Positions 8,279 to 15,088 of a stretch of DNA of 25,952 nt are shown here, one piece after another. The DNA comes from CAYZQE01 sp964480635 (GTDB lineage Bacteria; Pseudomonadota; Gammaproteobacteria; GCA-001735895): contig CAYZQE010000026.1 in the NCBI GenBank assembly GCA_964480635.1, forward strand, positions 1 to 25,952. The letters are read 5' to 3'. Below the pieces are notes generated by a model. The model had not been told where the DNA came from and did no database searches. It saw nothing but the letters and a program-made list of their open reading frames with translations. The position numbers and the translations under genes are program-made. Position 1 is the stretch's first letter; every line of letters begins with the position of its first letter.

Positions 8279-8585
8279 GGAAATCCTGATTAAGTCCATA
8301 ATTTTTATCTAAGCCAAATTATTGTCAGCTAGGCATCGGATTGTAGTGTCATCTAGATACCACAAAATTCGATAACAACGCTGACGGTAATTTGGCAACG
8401 ACCCGTAGGGAAGCCACATGGATGTGGTGAATGTCGATAATGCAGGAGCATTTATCGACCTAGCTATCAAGCCATTCTCTCCGTCGTTCCAACTTTCACT
8501 AAGGACTCGTCATTAGTTTCAAGTTGCGCCTAGGATAGAACGGCTTGATAGATCGTAAAAGTTTATGGAGTTAATCAGGATCTCC
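8279..8585 (+). mobile_element. Hairpin-rich 307-bp MITE-like element, copy 2 (complete)
   Basis: The element is flanked by TTAA on both sides (8275-8278 and 8586-8589). Its ends are inverted repeats of about 30 bp: left GGAAATCCTGATTAAGTCC, right (reversed) GGAGATCCTGATTAACTCC, both continuing into CATAA. The end sequence and YTAR-type 4-bp target resemble IS5-group elements. No ORF of note lies inside, so it is non-autonomous. The interior aligns with copy 1 and carries the same inverted repeats: 8314-8329 with 8380-8395 (identical to copy 1), CCACAT/ATGTGG, 8433-8443 with 8448-8459 (pairing kept, sequence changed), and 8460-8478 with 8537-8555 (three mismatches, perfect in copy 1). Confidence 0.8.
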
Positions 8586-8608
8586 TTAACAATCCAACAC
8601 CTAAAGCT

Positions 8609-8698
8609 GAATTAAGCGGCAGCGTCCGCTTTAATGACAACTTATCCACTCATGTGGATAAGTTACGAGGGCAAAGCTATTACTGTTTTTGATAGCTT
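8609..8698. other. Cluster of three hairpins, one containing a DnaA-box-like palindrome
   Basis: Three consecutive short inverted repeats lie between the MITE and the outer right arm: ATTAAGCGG (8611-8619) with CCGCTTTAAT (8626-8635); AACTTATCCAC (8639-8649) with GTGGATAAGTT (8654-8664), an 11-bp perfect stem with a 4-base loop; and AAGCTAT (8674-8680) with ATAGCTT (8692-8698). The middle one contains TTATCCACA in reverse (a perfect DnaA-box consensus) facing TTATCCACT. No AT-rich unwinding region or dnaA/dnaN/gidA neighbour is present, so an origin is not suggested. Terminator function or part of the older outer repeat is more likely. Confidence 0.5.
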
Positions 8699-8784
8699 CT
8701 TACCGCATTCTTTCACTCTCTGTGGTCTCTGTGTCTATTCATTCTACCCAATCAGTATGACATAGACCCCTATTTGTTTTTATA

Positions 8785-10080
8785 TCATCTGTCATCCATC
8801 GATTTGTAATCTCTTTTAGGGCTTCCTGTATAAATTTGTCTTGGGCGACCAATGCGTTGTTCATTATCGACCATTAATTCCATCCATTGAGATATCCAGC
8901 CTGCTGTGCGTGCCATAGCAAAAATAACAGTAAACATATTTAAAGGCATATCCAGTGCTTTAAGAATGATGCCGGAATAGAAATCAACATTCGGGTAAAG
9001 ATTACGTTCAACAAAATATTCATCTTCGAGTGCTATTTTTTCAAGTTGCATGGCTGTTTCAAACATAGGTTGATTCATGCTGTCCATTTCACTGAGTAAA
9101 TTAGTACACGCTTCTCGAATAATGACTGCCCTTGGGTCGTGGTTTTTATAAACACGATGACCAAAACCCATGAGTCTAAAGTCATCATTTTTATCTTTGG
9201 CTCTCGCAACGTATTTCGGTAGCTCTTCTGGGCTGCTTATTTCATCTAACATACGAATAACCGCTTCATTAGCACCACCATGTGCTGGCCCCCAAAGGGA
9301 AGCAATACCAGCCGATATACAAGCAAAGGGGTTGGCTCCAGAGCTGCTGGCTAAGCGTACAGTTGAAGTGCTGGCATTTTGTTCGTGGTCAGCGTGTAAA
9401 ATAAAAATAAGCTCCATAGCCCGTGCTGCAATGGGGCTTACTTTATATTCTTCAGTTGGCATACTAAACATCATATGAAGAAAGTTTTCGATATAACCTA
9501 GATCGTTACGCGGATAAATGAGTGGTAAGCCATGAGCGTGGCGATAGCTGTAAGCTGCAATCGTTGGCATTTTAGCTAAAATTCTGTGAGCAGATATTGT
9601 TCTGTGTTCTGGGTTGGTTATGTCAAGCGAGTCATGGTAAAACGCGGAGAGTGCGCCAACGACACCTACCATAATGGCCATAGGGTGTGCATCATGATGA
9701 AACCCCCCAATAAACTGTTTTAAGCCTTCATGTACCATAGTATGGTCTTTTATGGTTTCTCTAAACATTAAACATTCTTTTTCTGAGGGTAATTCACCAT
9801 TCATTAACAGATAGCTGGTTTCTAAATAAGAGCTATGTTCAGCGAGTTGCTCAATGGGATAGCCTCTATAACGTAAGATGCCTTTGTCGCCATCAATATA
9901 AGTGATGTCACTTTTGCAGCTAGCCGTCGCTTGGAACCCTGGGTCATATGTATAAAGGCCAAGCTGGCTGCTAAGAGTGCGTACATCAATGCATGAATTG
10001 CCTTCGACGGGGTCTAATATATCAAAATCGGCAGATTGTCCGGTTTCATTATTAGTAATGGTGACCGTGTTGTTTCCCAT
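8785..10080 (-). CDS. gltA: Citrate synthase (type II)
   Basis: Condenses acetyl-CoA and oxaloacetate to citrate, the entry step of the TCA cycle. The 431 aa and the N-terminal beta-strand domain (IDVRTLSSQLGLYTYDPGF) match the hexameric, NADH-sensitive Gram-negative type. Catalytic residues are recognisable in LHADHEQNASTSTVR (histidine), FGHRVYKNHDPRA (histidine) and ERNLYPNVDFYSG (aspartate). Start ATG is at 10080 with GGAG about 8 bases upstream. It lies 49 bases downstream of xseA on the same strand. A TATAAT reads on the minus strand at 10118-10113, but no good -35 is at the right distance, so it may be read from its own promoter or from upstream. It converges on der across the repeat island. 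Confidence 0.97.
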   Translation of the reverse strand: MGNNTVTITNNETGQSADFDILDPVEGNSCIDVRTLSSQLGLYTYDPGFQATASCKSDITYIDGDKGILRYRGYPIEQLAEHSSYLETSYLLMNGELPSEKECLMFRETIKDHTMVHEGLKQFIGGFHHDAHPMAIMVGVVGALSAFYHDSLDITNPEHRTISAHRILAKMPTIAAYSYRHAHGLPLIYPRNDLGYIENFLHMMFSMPTEEYKVSPIAARAMELIFILHADHEQNASTSTVRLASSSGANPFACISAGIASLWGPAHGGANEAVIRMLDEISSPEELPKYVARAKDKNDDFRLMGFGHRVYKNHDPRAVIIREACTNLLSEMDSMNQPMFETAMQLEKIALEDEYFVERNLYPNVDFYSGIILKALDMPLNMFTVIFAMARTAGWISQWMELMVDNEQRIGRPRQIYTGSPKRDYKSMDDR

Positions 10081-10129
10081 AATGATGCTCCAGTGATTTT
10101 ATTGTTATGATAATTATAGTCTTTATTGA

Positions 10130-11476
10130 CTATAAATTAGGTTCAATATTTTTAATTTTTGCAGTTATTAAACCATCTTTTAGTTGAATAGCAATGTCAT
10201 TATTGATTTGAGTTTGTTTGACACTGTTTATGGCTACTTGTTCTCTTGAGACCAAGGCGTATCCTCGAGATAATGTCTTAAGAGGGCTTAAGGTGTCTAA
10301 TTTATGTGTTTTTAATGCAAATTGTTGACCAGCATTTTGATGATGTTGTTGTACTAGGTGTATTAATTGGGTGTATAAGTATTGGTTTCTGCTTGTTAAT
10401 TCGCTAATGTTTTTATTGGGTGTTGAGTGCTGAAGCCTTTGCTGTAAAGATTTAATCTGTTGTAGGTGTTCGTGCAGTTTATGTTCAATACTTTGCTTGA
10501 GTTGTATTTTAAGAAGTGCCAAACGATGAACAAATGCCTGAATGGCTTGATTAGGGTGTAATGCTAAAAGGTGTTGCTGTTTTTGTTGTAATTTATTTTT
10601 AGCTTGAGCTAGGTGAGATAAAATAAGGTGATGCAGCTGTCCGCTCATATAATCCAATTGTTGCTTCAACTCATTATTATCAATAGAAGCACTTTCAGCG
10701 GCCACTGATGGTGTAGGGGCTCGAAAGTCAGCGACAAAATCAGCAATGGTAAAGTCTATTTCATGCCCAATGCCAGTGATAATTGGAATACTAGACTGAT
10801 ACATGAGGTGAGCTAATGGCTCATCATTAAAGCACCACATATCTTCAATAGAGCCACCGCCACGAATCATTAATAATACATCGCATTCGTTACGAGTTAA
10901 GGCATGCCCTAATGCTTGTATGATGCTATTAGCCGCTGTTTCACCTTGTACTACACAAGGATAAATAATGATTTCAGTTGCTGGACAACGCCTTTTTAGC
11001 ACGCTTAAAGCATCTTTAACCGCTGCGCCAGTAGGGCTAGTGATAATGCCAATTTTTTTGGGATAACGAGGGATATTTTGTTTAAAGGTTGTGTCAAACA
11101 ATCCTTCTGTTTTTAATTTGGCTTTAAGTGCTTCAAATTCGCGCATTAATTTACCAGTGCCAGCTTCTTCCATGTGTTCTGCAATCACTTGAAACTCGCC
11201 TCTCGCCTCATATAGGCTAACACTGGCTTTTATTAGAACCTGTTGGCCGTTAGCCGCAGTAAAAGCAACACGATTATTTTTACTTTTAAACATGGCAACT
11301 CGAATCTGAGCGCTTTGATCTTTTAATGAAAAATACCAATGACCCGATGCCGGTTTAGAAAGATTAGATATTTCACCTTCAAGCCATAAACGTCCAATAC
11401 CACGTTCGAGTAAGGTTTTTACTTCGTGATTTAAGGCCGAAACGGTCCAAATGATTTGATTGCTAGCTGAGGGCAT
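10130..11476 (-). CDS. xseA: Exodeoxyribonuclease VII large subunit
   Basis: Large subunit of exonuclease VII, which degrades single-stranded DNA to oligonucleotides in both directions together with several copies of XseB. The N-terminal OB-fold (about residues 8-100: WLEGEISNLSKPASGHWYFSLKD, then IRVAMFK) is followed by the catalytic domain with RYPKKIGIITSPTGAA, MIRGGGSIEDMWCFNDE and TGIGHEIDFTIADFVADFRAPTPSVAAE. A long helical, Gln/Leu/His-rich coiled-coil region (about 265-390) precedes the conserved tail SPLKTLSRGYALV. The 448-aa length is normal. It starts 5 bases after the bcp stop, so the two are probably co-transcribed. xseB is not in the window. Confidence 0.96.
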   Translation of the reverse strand: MPSASNQIIWTVSALNHEVKTLLERGIGRLWLEGEISNLSKPASGHWYFSLKDQSAQIRVAMFKSKNNRVAFTAANGQQVLIKASVSLYEARGEFQVIAEHMEEAGTGKLMREFEALKAKLKTEGLFDTTFKQNIPRYPKKIGIITSPTGAAVKDALSVLKRRCPATEIIIYPCVVQGETAANSIIQALGHALTRNECDVLLMIRGGGSIEDMWCFNDEPLAHLMYQSSIPIITGIGHEIDFTIADFVADFRAPTPSVAAESASIDNNELKQQLDYMSGQLHHLILSHLAQAKNKLQQKQQHLLALHPNQAIQAFVHRLALLKIQLKQSIEHKLHEHLQQIKSLQQRLQHSTPNKNISELTSRNQYLYTQLIHLVQQHHQNAGQQFALKTHKLDTLSPLKTLSRGYALVSREQVAINSVKQTQINNDIAIQLKDGLITAKIKNIEPNL

Positions 11477-11481
11477 TTGAG

Positions 11482-11955
11482 TTATGAATTTAATTGTTTA
11501 ACGGCAGATAAGACAGTGTCGACATGTCCTTTCACTCGAATATTTCGCCATTCTTGTTGCAGCACTCCCTCAGCATCTATCAAAAAAGTTGAACGTTCAA
11601 TACCCATATATTCTTTGCCATATAGTTTTTTTAATTGGATGACATCAAATTGACGGCATACCGTTTCTTCGGTGTCAGAGAGTAAATCAAAAAGAAAGCT
11701 ATATTTGGCTTTAAAGTTTTCATGTTTACGAATGCTGTCACGAGAAACGCCTAAAATAATACAATTATTTATTTTAAAGTCTTCAACTAAATCGCTAAAA
11801 TTCTGCCCCTCAGTCGTACAACCAGAGGTATTGTCTTTGGGATAAAAGTAAATAACAACATTTTGACCCATGAAGTTGTTCAATGAAATATTTTTATCAC
11901 CCGTCGATGGAAGGGTGAAATTGCTCACTTTATGACCTAATTTAACAATCGACAT
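11482..11955 (-). CDS. bcp: Peroxiredoxin, BCP/PrxQ family
   Basis: Thiol peroxidase of the AhpC/TSA superfamily, reducing hydrogen peroxide and organic hydroperoxides in the cytoplasm. The peroxidatic cysteine C46 lies in FYPKDNTSGCTTEG, the family motif (usually TPGCT; the proline before Gly is Ser here). Start ATG at 11955 agrees with typical N-termini and the 157-aa length. The resolving cysteine positions known in the family are not cysteine here: five residues after C46 is Q51, and the alternative helix position in KHENFKAK is Lys82. Remaining cysteines are C65 and C100. It may therefore act as a 1-Cys type enzyme or use another partner thiol; this is inferred. It is the first gene of a minus-strand bcp-xseA unit, divergent from dapA. 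Confidence 0.92.
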   Translation of the reverse strand: MSIVKLGHKVSNFTLPSTGDKNISLNNFMGQNVVIYFYPKDNTSGCTTEGQNFSDLVEDFKINNCIILGVSRDSIRKHENFKAKYSFLFDLLSDTEETVCRQFDVIQLKKLYGKEYMGIERSTFLIDAEGVLQQEWRNIRVKGHVDTVLSAVKQLNS

Positions 11956-11985
11956 GCAGTTAACCTAAAAATAACAAAAAAGCAT

Positions 11986-12013
11986 AGCTTATTGATCAGA
12001 CTTTACTTGTCAA
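11986..12013 (-). promoter_or_regulatory. Candidate bcp promoter
   Basis: Reading the minus strand, TTGACA (12013-12008) is a perfect -35 hexamer. The best-spaced -10 (TAAGCT at 11991-11986, 16-base spacer) is poor, so the exact -10 is uncertain. The -35 overlaps that of the candidate dapA promoter on the other strand. Confidence 0.35.
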
Positions 12014-12035
12014 TCAGTACGAGTCTTTATACCAT
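12007..12035 (+). promoter_or_regulatory. Candidate dapA promoter
   Basis: TTGTCA (12007-12012), a 17-base spacer, then TACCAT (12030-12035), about 38 bases before the dapA ATG. The match is 5 of 6 and 4 of 6. It shares its -35 bases with the divergent bcp promoter. Confidence 0.4.
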
Positions 12036-12073
12036 AGCGAACCAAAATTTATCGATTAATACCGAGGTCTATT

Positions 12074-12949
12074 ATGTTTGAAGGCAGTTTAGTTGCATTG
12101 ATTACCCCTATGTTTACAGATGGCTCTGTAGATTACGATAAACTGAAACAATTAATAGACTTTCAAATTAAAGAAGGGACAAATGGATTAGTTATTGCTG
12201 GTACCACTGGCGAATCGGCAACCTTAACCATGACAGAGCATAATGAATTGCTAAAACGTTCTGTCGATATGATTGACGGAAGAATTCAGATGATTGCAGG
12301 GACGGGGGCAAACTCTACAGCAGAAGCAATAGAGCTAACTCAAGGCGCCAAAGACGTCGGTGCAGATGCTTGTTTGCTCGTGACGCCATATTATAATAAA
12401 CCAACTCAAGAGGGTTTGTATCAGCACCATAAAGCCATCGCAGCAAACGTCGATATCGACCAGATACTTTATAATGTGCCAGGACGTACCGCTGTTGATA
12501 TGCATCCAGAAACAGTGCAACGTTTATCGGGCATTAAACAAATTATTGGTATTAAAGAAGCAACGGGTGATTTAGAGAGATTACGTCAAATACAAGAACT
12601 TGTCGCAAATGATTTTGTCCTACTTTGCGGCGATGATAGTGTGACACGTGAATTTATTTTACAAGGTGGGCATGGCTGTATCTCGGTAACTGCGAATGTC
12701 GCGCCAGCAAAAATGGCTGAAATGTGTGGTTTAGCATTAGCAGGAAAAGAAGACGAGGCAGAGGCAATCGATCAACAATTGATGATGCTGCATGATACAT
12801 TATTTATTGAATCAAACCCTATCCCTGTTAAGTGGGCATTGTCAGAAATGGGCTTTTGTGAAAATACCTTTCGTTTGCCATTAACACCATTAAATAATGA
12901 GTGCCATGAAACTGTAAGAGCAGCTATGAGAGCTGCTGGAATTAAATAA
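12074..12949 (+). CDS. dapA: 4-hydroxy-tetrahydrodipicolinate synthase
   Basis: Condenses pyruvate with aspartate semialdehyde, the first committed step toward lysine and meso-diaminopimelate for peptidoglycan. The 291-aa TIM barrel has the full catalytic set: Schiff-base lysine K161 (IIGIKEATGD), Y133 (ILYNVPGRT), and the T44-T45 pair in AGTTGESATL, with Y107 in TPYYNKPTQEG. Numbering is the same as in E. coli. Start ATG at 12074 has GAGG 8 bases upstream. The bamC ATG overlaps the last base of the dapA TAA stop, so the two are coupled; dapA-bamC adjacency is conserved across gammaproteobacteria. Confidence 0.97.
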   Translation: MFEGSLVALITPMFTDGSVDYDKLKQLIDFQIKEGTNGLVIAGTTGESATLTMTEHNELLKRSVDMIDGRIQMIAGTGANSTAEAIELTQGAKDVGADACLLVTPYYNKPTQEGLYQHHKAIAANVDIDQILYNVPGRTAVDMHPETVQRLSGIKQIIGIKEATGDLERLRQIQELVANDFVLLCGDDSVTREFILQGGHGCISVTANVAPAKMAEMCGLALAGKEDEAEAIDQQLMMLHDTLFIESNPIPVKWALSEMGFCENTFRLPLTPLNNECHETVRAAMRAAGIK

Positions 12950-14046
12950 TGAAATTAATTGTATCTTTAATCGTAGCGTTTAGCGTTTTATCCTGTAGTT
13001 CTGGGTCTGAAAATCAAAAGGTTCGATACAAAACGAGCGCTATTGCACCTTCTTTAGAAATCCCTCCCGACTTAACACGCTTAGACGACTCTGCAAATAA
13101 AGCTTTACCAGGATCTAATCTTGGTACACGAAGCGCGATAGGACGGTTTAAGGATTCGGTGCCTACGTTAGAAAGAGTACTGCCTAAAATTAGTGGCATT
13201 ACGCTAAAAGGGGAGGGTGAACGACATTGGTTAGAAGTAGAGCAAAATGTAACAACGACTTATGATTTGCTAAAAGATTTTTGGGCAGAAGAAGGTTTTA
13301 TTTTGGAGCAGGATGAACCTTTAATTGGCGTGATGAAAACGGAATGGTTGGAAAATAAGGCTGGGTTATTAGTTTCTGAAGACTCTTTTTTTAGTGGATT
13401 TTTTGCTTTGTTGTCATCAACAGATACTAAAGATCAGTACATGACTCGCGTTGAAAGAGGTGAAGTAGATAATGTCACTAAAATTTACTTAACGCAACAT
13501 GGTCAAGAATATATGCTATTGGATGAATCTACTCTTGGGAAGAGTAGTGGCTGGCAATCAAGAGTATCTGAACCTGAGCTTGAAGTTGAAATGTTATCTC
13601 GCATGATGATTTTTTTAGGGTTACAAGATGATCAGGTTAAACAACAGTTGGCCAAAATTGGTCAATTTCCTAAGCGCGCGCTATTAACAAAAAATGAGGA
13701 TGAAGTGACGGTGTTGGTCATTAAAGAAAGCTATGACCGCGGCTGGAATAGAGTGTTGAGACAATTAGATCGCTTAGGTACTGATTATGTTAATAAAAAC
13801 CAAAAAGAGGGTGTTATTCGGATCAAGCAAAAAACTGAACAAGTGAAACAAAAAGAAGGCTTTTTTAGCTCATTATTTAGTAGCAGTGACGCATCAAAAG
13901 ATGAAGGATTCGTGTATTTAAATATTGAAGTAACAGATACTTTAAACGATGTCACAGCTGTTCAAATGGTCACTAGCATAGGTGCTAATGATGATTCAGA
14001 CCATGCAGTAGCCTTGTTACAATATCTCTTTGAAAAGTTAAAGTAA
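12949..14046 (+). CDS. bamC: Outer membrane protein assembly factor BamC
   Basis: A lipoprotein of the BAM complex. The signal peptide KLIVSLIVAFSVLSC has the lipobox VLSC and predicted lipidated C16. An unstructured N-terminal stretch (APSLEIPPDLTRLDDSANK) corresponds to the segment that binds BamD; IPPDLT is the usual signature. Two helix-grip domains follow, about residues 80-205 (ERHWLEVEQNVTTTYDLLKDFWAEEGF) and 235-365 (VLVIKESYDRGWNRVLRQLDRLG). At 365 aa it is within family range. It is translationally coupled to dapA and followed after 23 bases by an MBL-fold gene. Confidence 0.9.
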   Translation: MKLIVSLIVAFSVLSCSSGSENQKVRYKTSAIAPSLEIPPDLTRLDDSANKALPGSNLGTRSAIGRFKDSVPTLERVLPKISGITLKGEGERHWLEVEQNVTTTYDLLKDFWAEEGFILEQDEPLIGVMKTEWLENKAGLLVSEDSFFSGFFALLSSTDTKDQYMTRVERGEVDNVTKIYLTQHGQEYMLLDESTLGKSSGWQSRVSEPELEVEMLSRMMIFLGLQDDQVKQQLAKIGQFPKRALLTKNEDEVTVLVIKESYDRGWNRVLRQLDRLGTDYVNKNQKEGVIRIKQKTEQVKQKEGFFSSLFSSSDASKDEGFVYLNIEVTDTLNDVTAVQMVTSIGANDDSDHAVALLQYLFEKLK

Positions 14047-14069
14047 CTCTTTATTAATATGAAATATTA

Positions 14070-14831
14070 ATGAAAATTGCTTCACTGGGCAGTGGCAGCA
14101 AAGGTAATGCAACATTAATTACAAGTGGTGACACGACACTTTTAATTGATTGTGGTTTTTCGTTAAAAAAAATTGAAGCGAAAGCAGATGAATTTGGATT
14201 GTCTTTCTCCAACGTCACCGCCATTCTTGTCACACATGAACATAGCGATCATATATCTGGCGTTGCTAAATTAGCCAATAAATATAATATTCCTGTGTAT
14301 ATTACATTGGGTTCATCCCAAAAAATTATTGATAAGCTTAATGATAGCTTATTACATCATATCTATGGTGGCCAATCGATCGTGTTTAATGATATATCAG
14401 TGCTTGCAGTCACCGTGCCTCATGATTGTTCGGAGCCTGTACAATTTGTTTTTACCTGCCAAAAAACGACTAAGACCTTAGGTGTTTTAACCGACATAGG
14501 GCATATTTCAAACCACGTTATTAAAGCCTATTCAAATTTAAATGCTTTGTTATTAGAGTTTAATTATGATCGCGACATGTTAGAGGCAGGGCCTTATCCC
14601 CATTCCTTAAAACAGAGAGTTTCGAGTGATTATGGTCATCTCTCAAATGAGCAATCTATCGAATTATTAAGAGCAATTAATTGCGAAAATATGAATACGC
14701 TGATTATAGGGCATATTTCTGAGAAGAATAATCGTCCTGACCTTATTGATAACTTGTTATTACAAGAATCTAATTTACCTCAGCATGTGTTAGCAACGCA
14801 AACTAATGGTTTTTCTTGGGTTATGTTATGA
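14070..14831 (+). CDS. MBL-fold metallohydrolase (YycJ/WalJ-like)
   Basis: A cytoplasmic metallo-beta-lactamase-fold hydrolase. The metal-binding motif HxHxDH is H56-E-H58-S-D60-H61 (ILVTHEHSDHISGV). Later metal ligands are likely the His of TVPHDCSEPV, the Asp of LTDIGH and the His of IIGHISEKN. The N-terminus SLGSGSKGNATLI is typical of the YycJ/WalJ subgroup, which is related to nucleic-acid-processing MBL enzymes; the true substrate in gammaproteobacteria is not settled. The 253-aa length fits. A weak ribosome site precedes the ATG, 23 bases after bamC, so it is probably in the dapA-bamC transcript. Its stop overlaps the next ORF as ATGA. Confidence 0.85.
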   Translation: MKIASLGSGSKGNATLITSGDTTLLIDCGFSLKKIEAKADEFGLSFSNVTAILVTHEHSDHISGVAKLANKYNIPVYITLGSSQKIIDKLNDSLLHHIYGGQSIVFNDISVLAVTVPHDCSEPVQFVFTCQKTTKTLGVLTDIGHISNHVIKAYSNLNALLLEFNYDRDMLEAGPYPHSLKQRVSSDYGHLSNEQSIELLRAINCENMNTLIIGHISEKNNRPDLIDNLLLQESNLPQHVLATQTNGFSWVML

Positions 14832-15073
14832 AAGTGATTTTTAATGCACTTTTAATGCTTGTTGCATTTAATCTGAATGCCTCTACTGATGATGAAAAAC
14901 AATTATTAGAAAGTTGGGGTGTAAAAAAAAATAATGAAGGGATGATCATTTATCAAAACCTTCAGAGTCTTCCGCCAGCTTATTGGGTTTCTACGCCAAT
15001 ACCACAGGTCTATAATATAGACTATTCAGTTTTGCCAGTTAACTTTAAGCCTTTAATAATGTATGGCCAATAG
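14828..15073 (+). CDS. Small predicted secreted protein, unknown function
   Basis: I do not recognise this 81-aa protein. The N-terminus KVIFNALLMLVAFNLNAS is a convincing Sec signal peptide with cleavage expected near residue 18-19, leaving about 62 residues rich in Asn, Pro and Tyr (LPPAYWVSTPIPQVYN). I chose ATG 14828 because it overlaps the preceding stop as ATGA and starts the signal peptide; an upstream in-frame ATG at 14816 is less likely. It ends with TAG, and the next gene is in the same frame only 15 bases on. The two could be a pair acting in the envelope. Confidence 0.6.
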   Translation: MKVIFNALLMLVAFNLNASTDDEKQLLESWGVKKNNEGMIIYQNLQSLPPAYWVSTPIPQVYNIDYSVLPVNFKPLIMYGQ

Positions 15074-15088
15074 CCTCAGAAATTTTCA

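Larger units (their letters stand above)
8154..8765. repeat. Outer bipartite inverted repeat enclosing a MITE, in the der-gltA gap
   Basis: The gap 8131-8784 contains no gene. Its edges are inverted copies of each other. Bases 8154-8174 (CTATGTCATACTGA, then GTGGGTA) match the reverse complement of 8745-8765 at 20 of 21 positions. Further in, 8189-8209 (ATAGACAC...GACCAC) match the reverse complement of 8718-8738 at 18 of 21. The inner arm contains CTCTGTGGTCTCTGTGTCT, similar in style to CTCTGTG-rich dispersed repeats seen in many environmental bacteria (recalled, not searched). The 307-bp element at 8279-8585 sits inside, so this looks like an older palindromic or mobile unit later split by a MITE insertion. 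It may also act as a bidirectional terminator for der and gltA. Confidence 0.65.

Noticed and set aside
8609..8698. Replication origin suggested by DnaA boxes
   Set aside because: Only one facing pair, no AT-rich unwinding region, and no origin-associated genes nearby; better explained as a hairpin in a repeat island.
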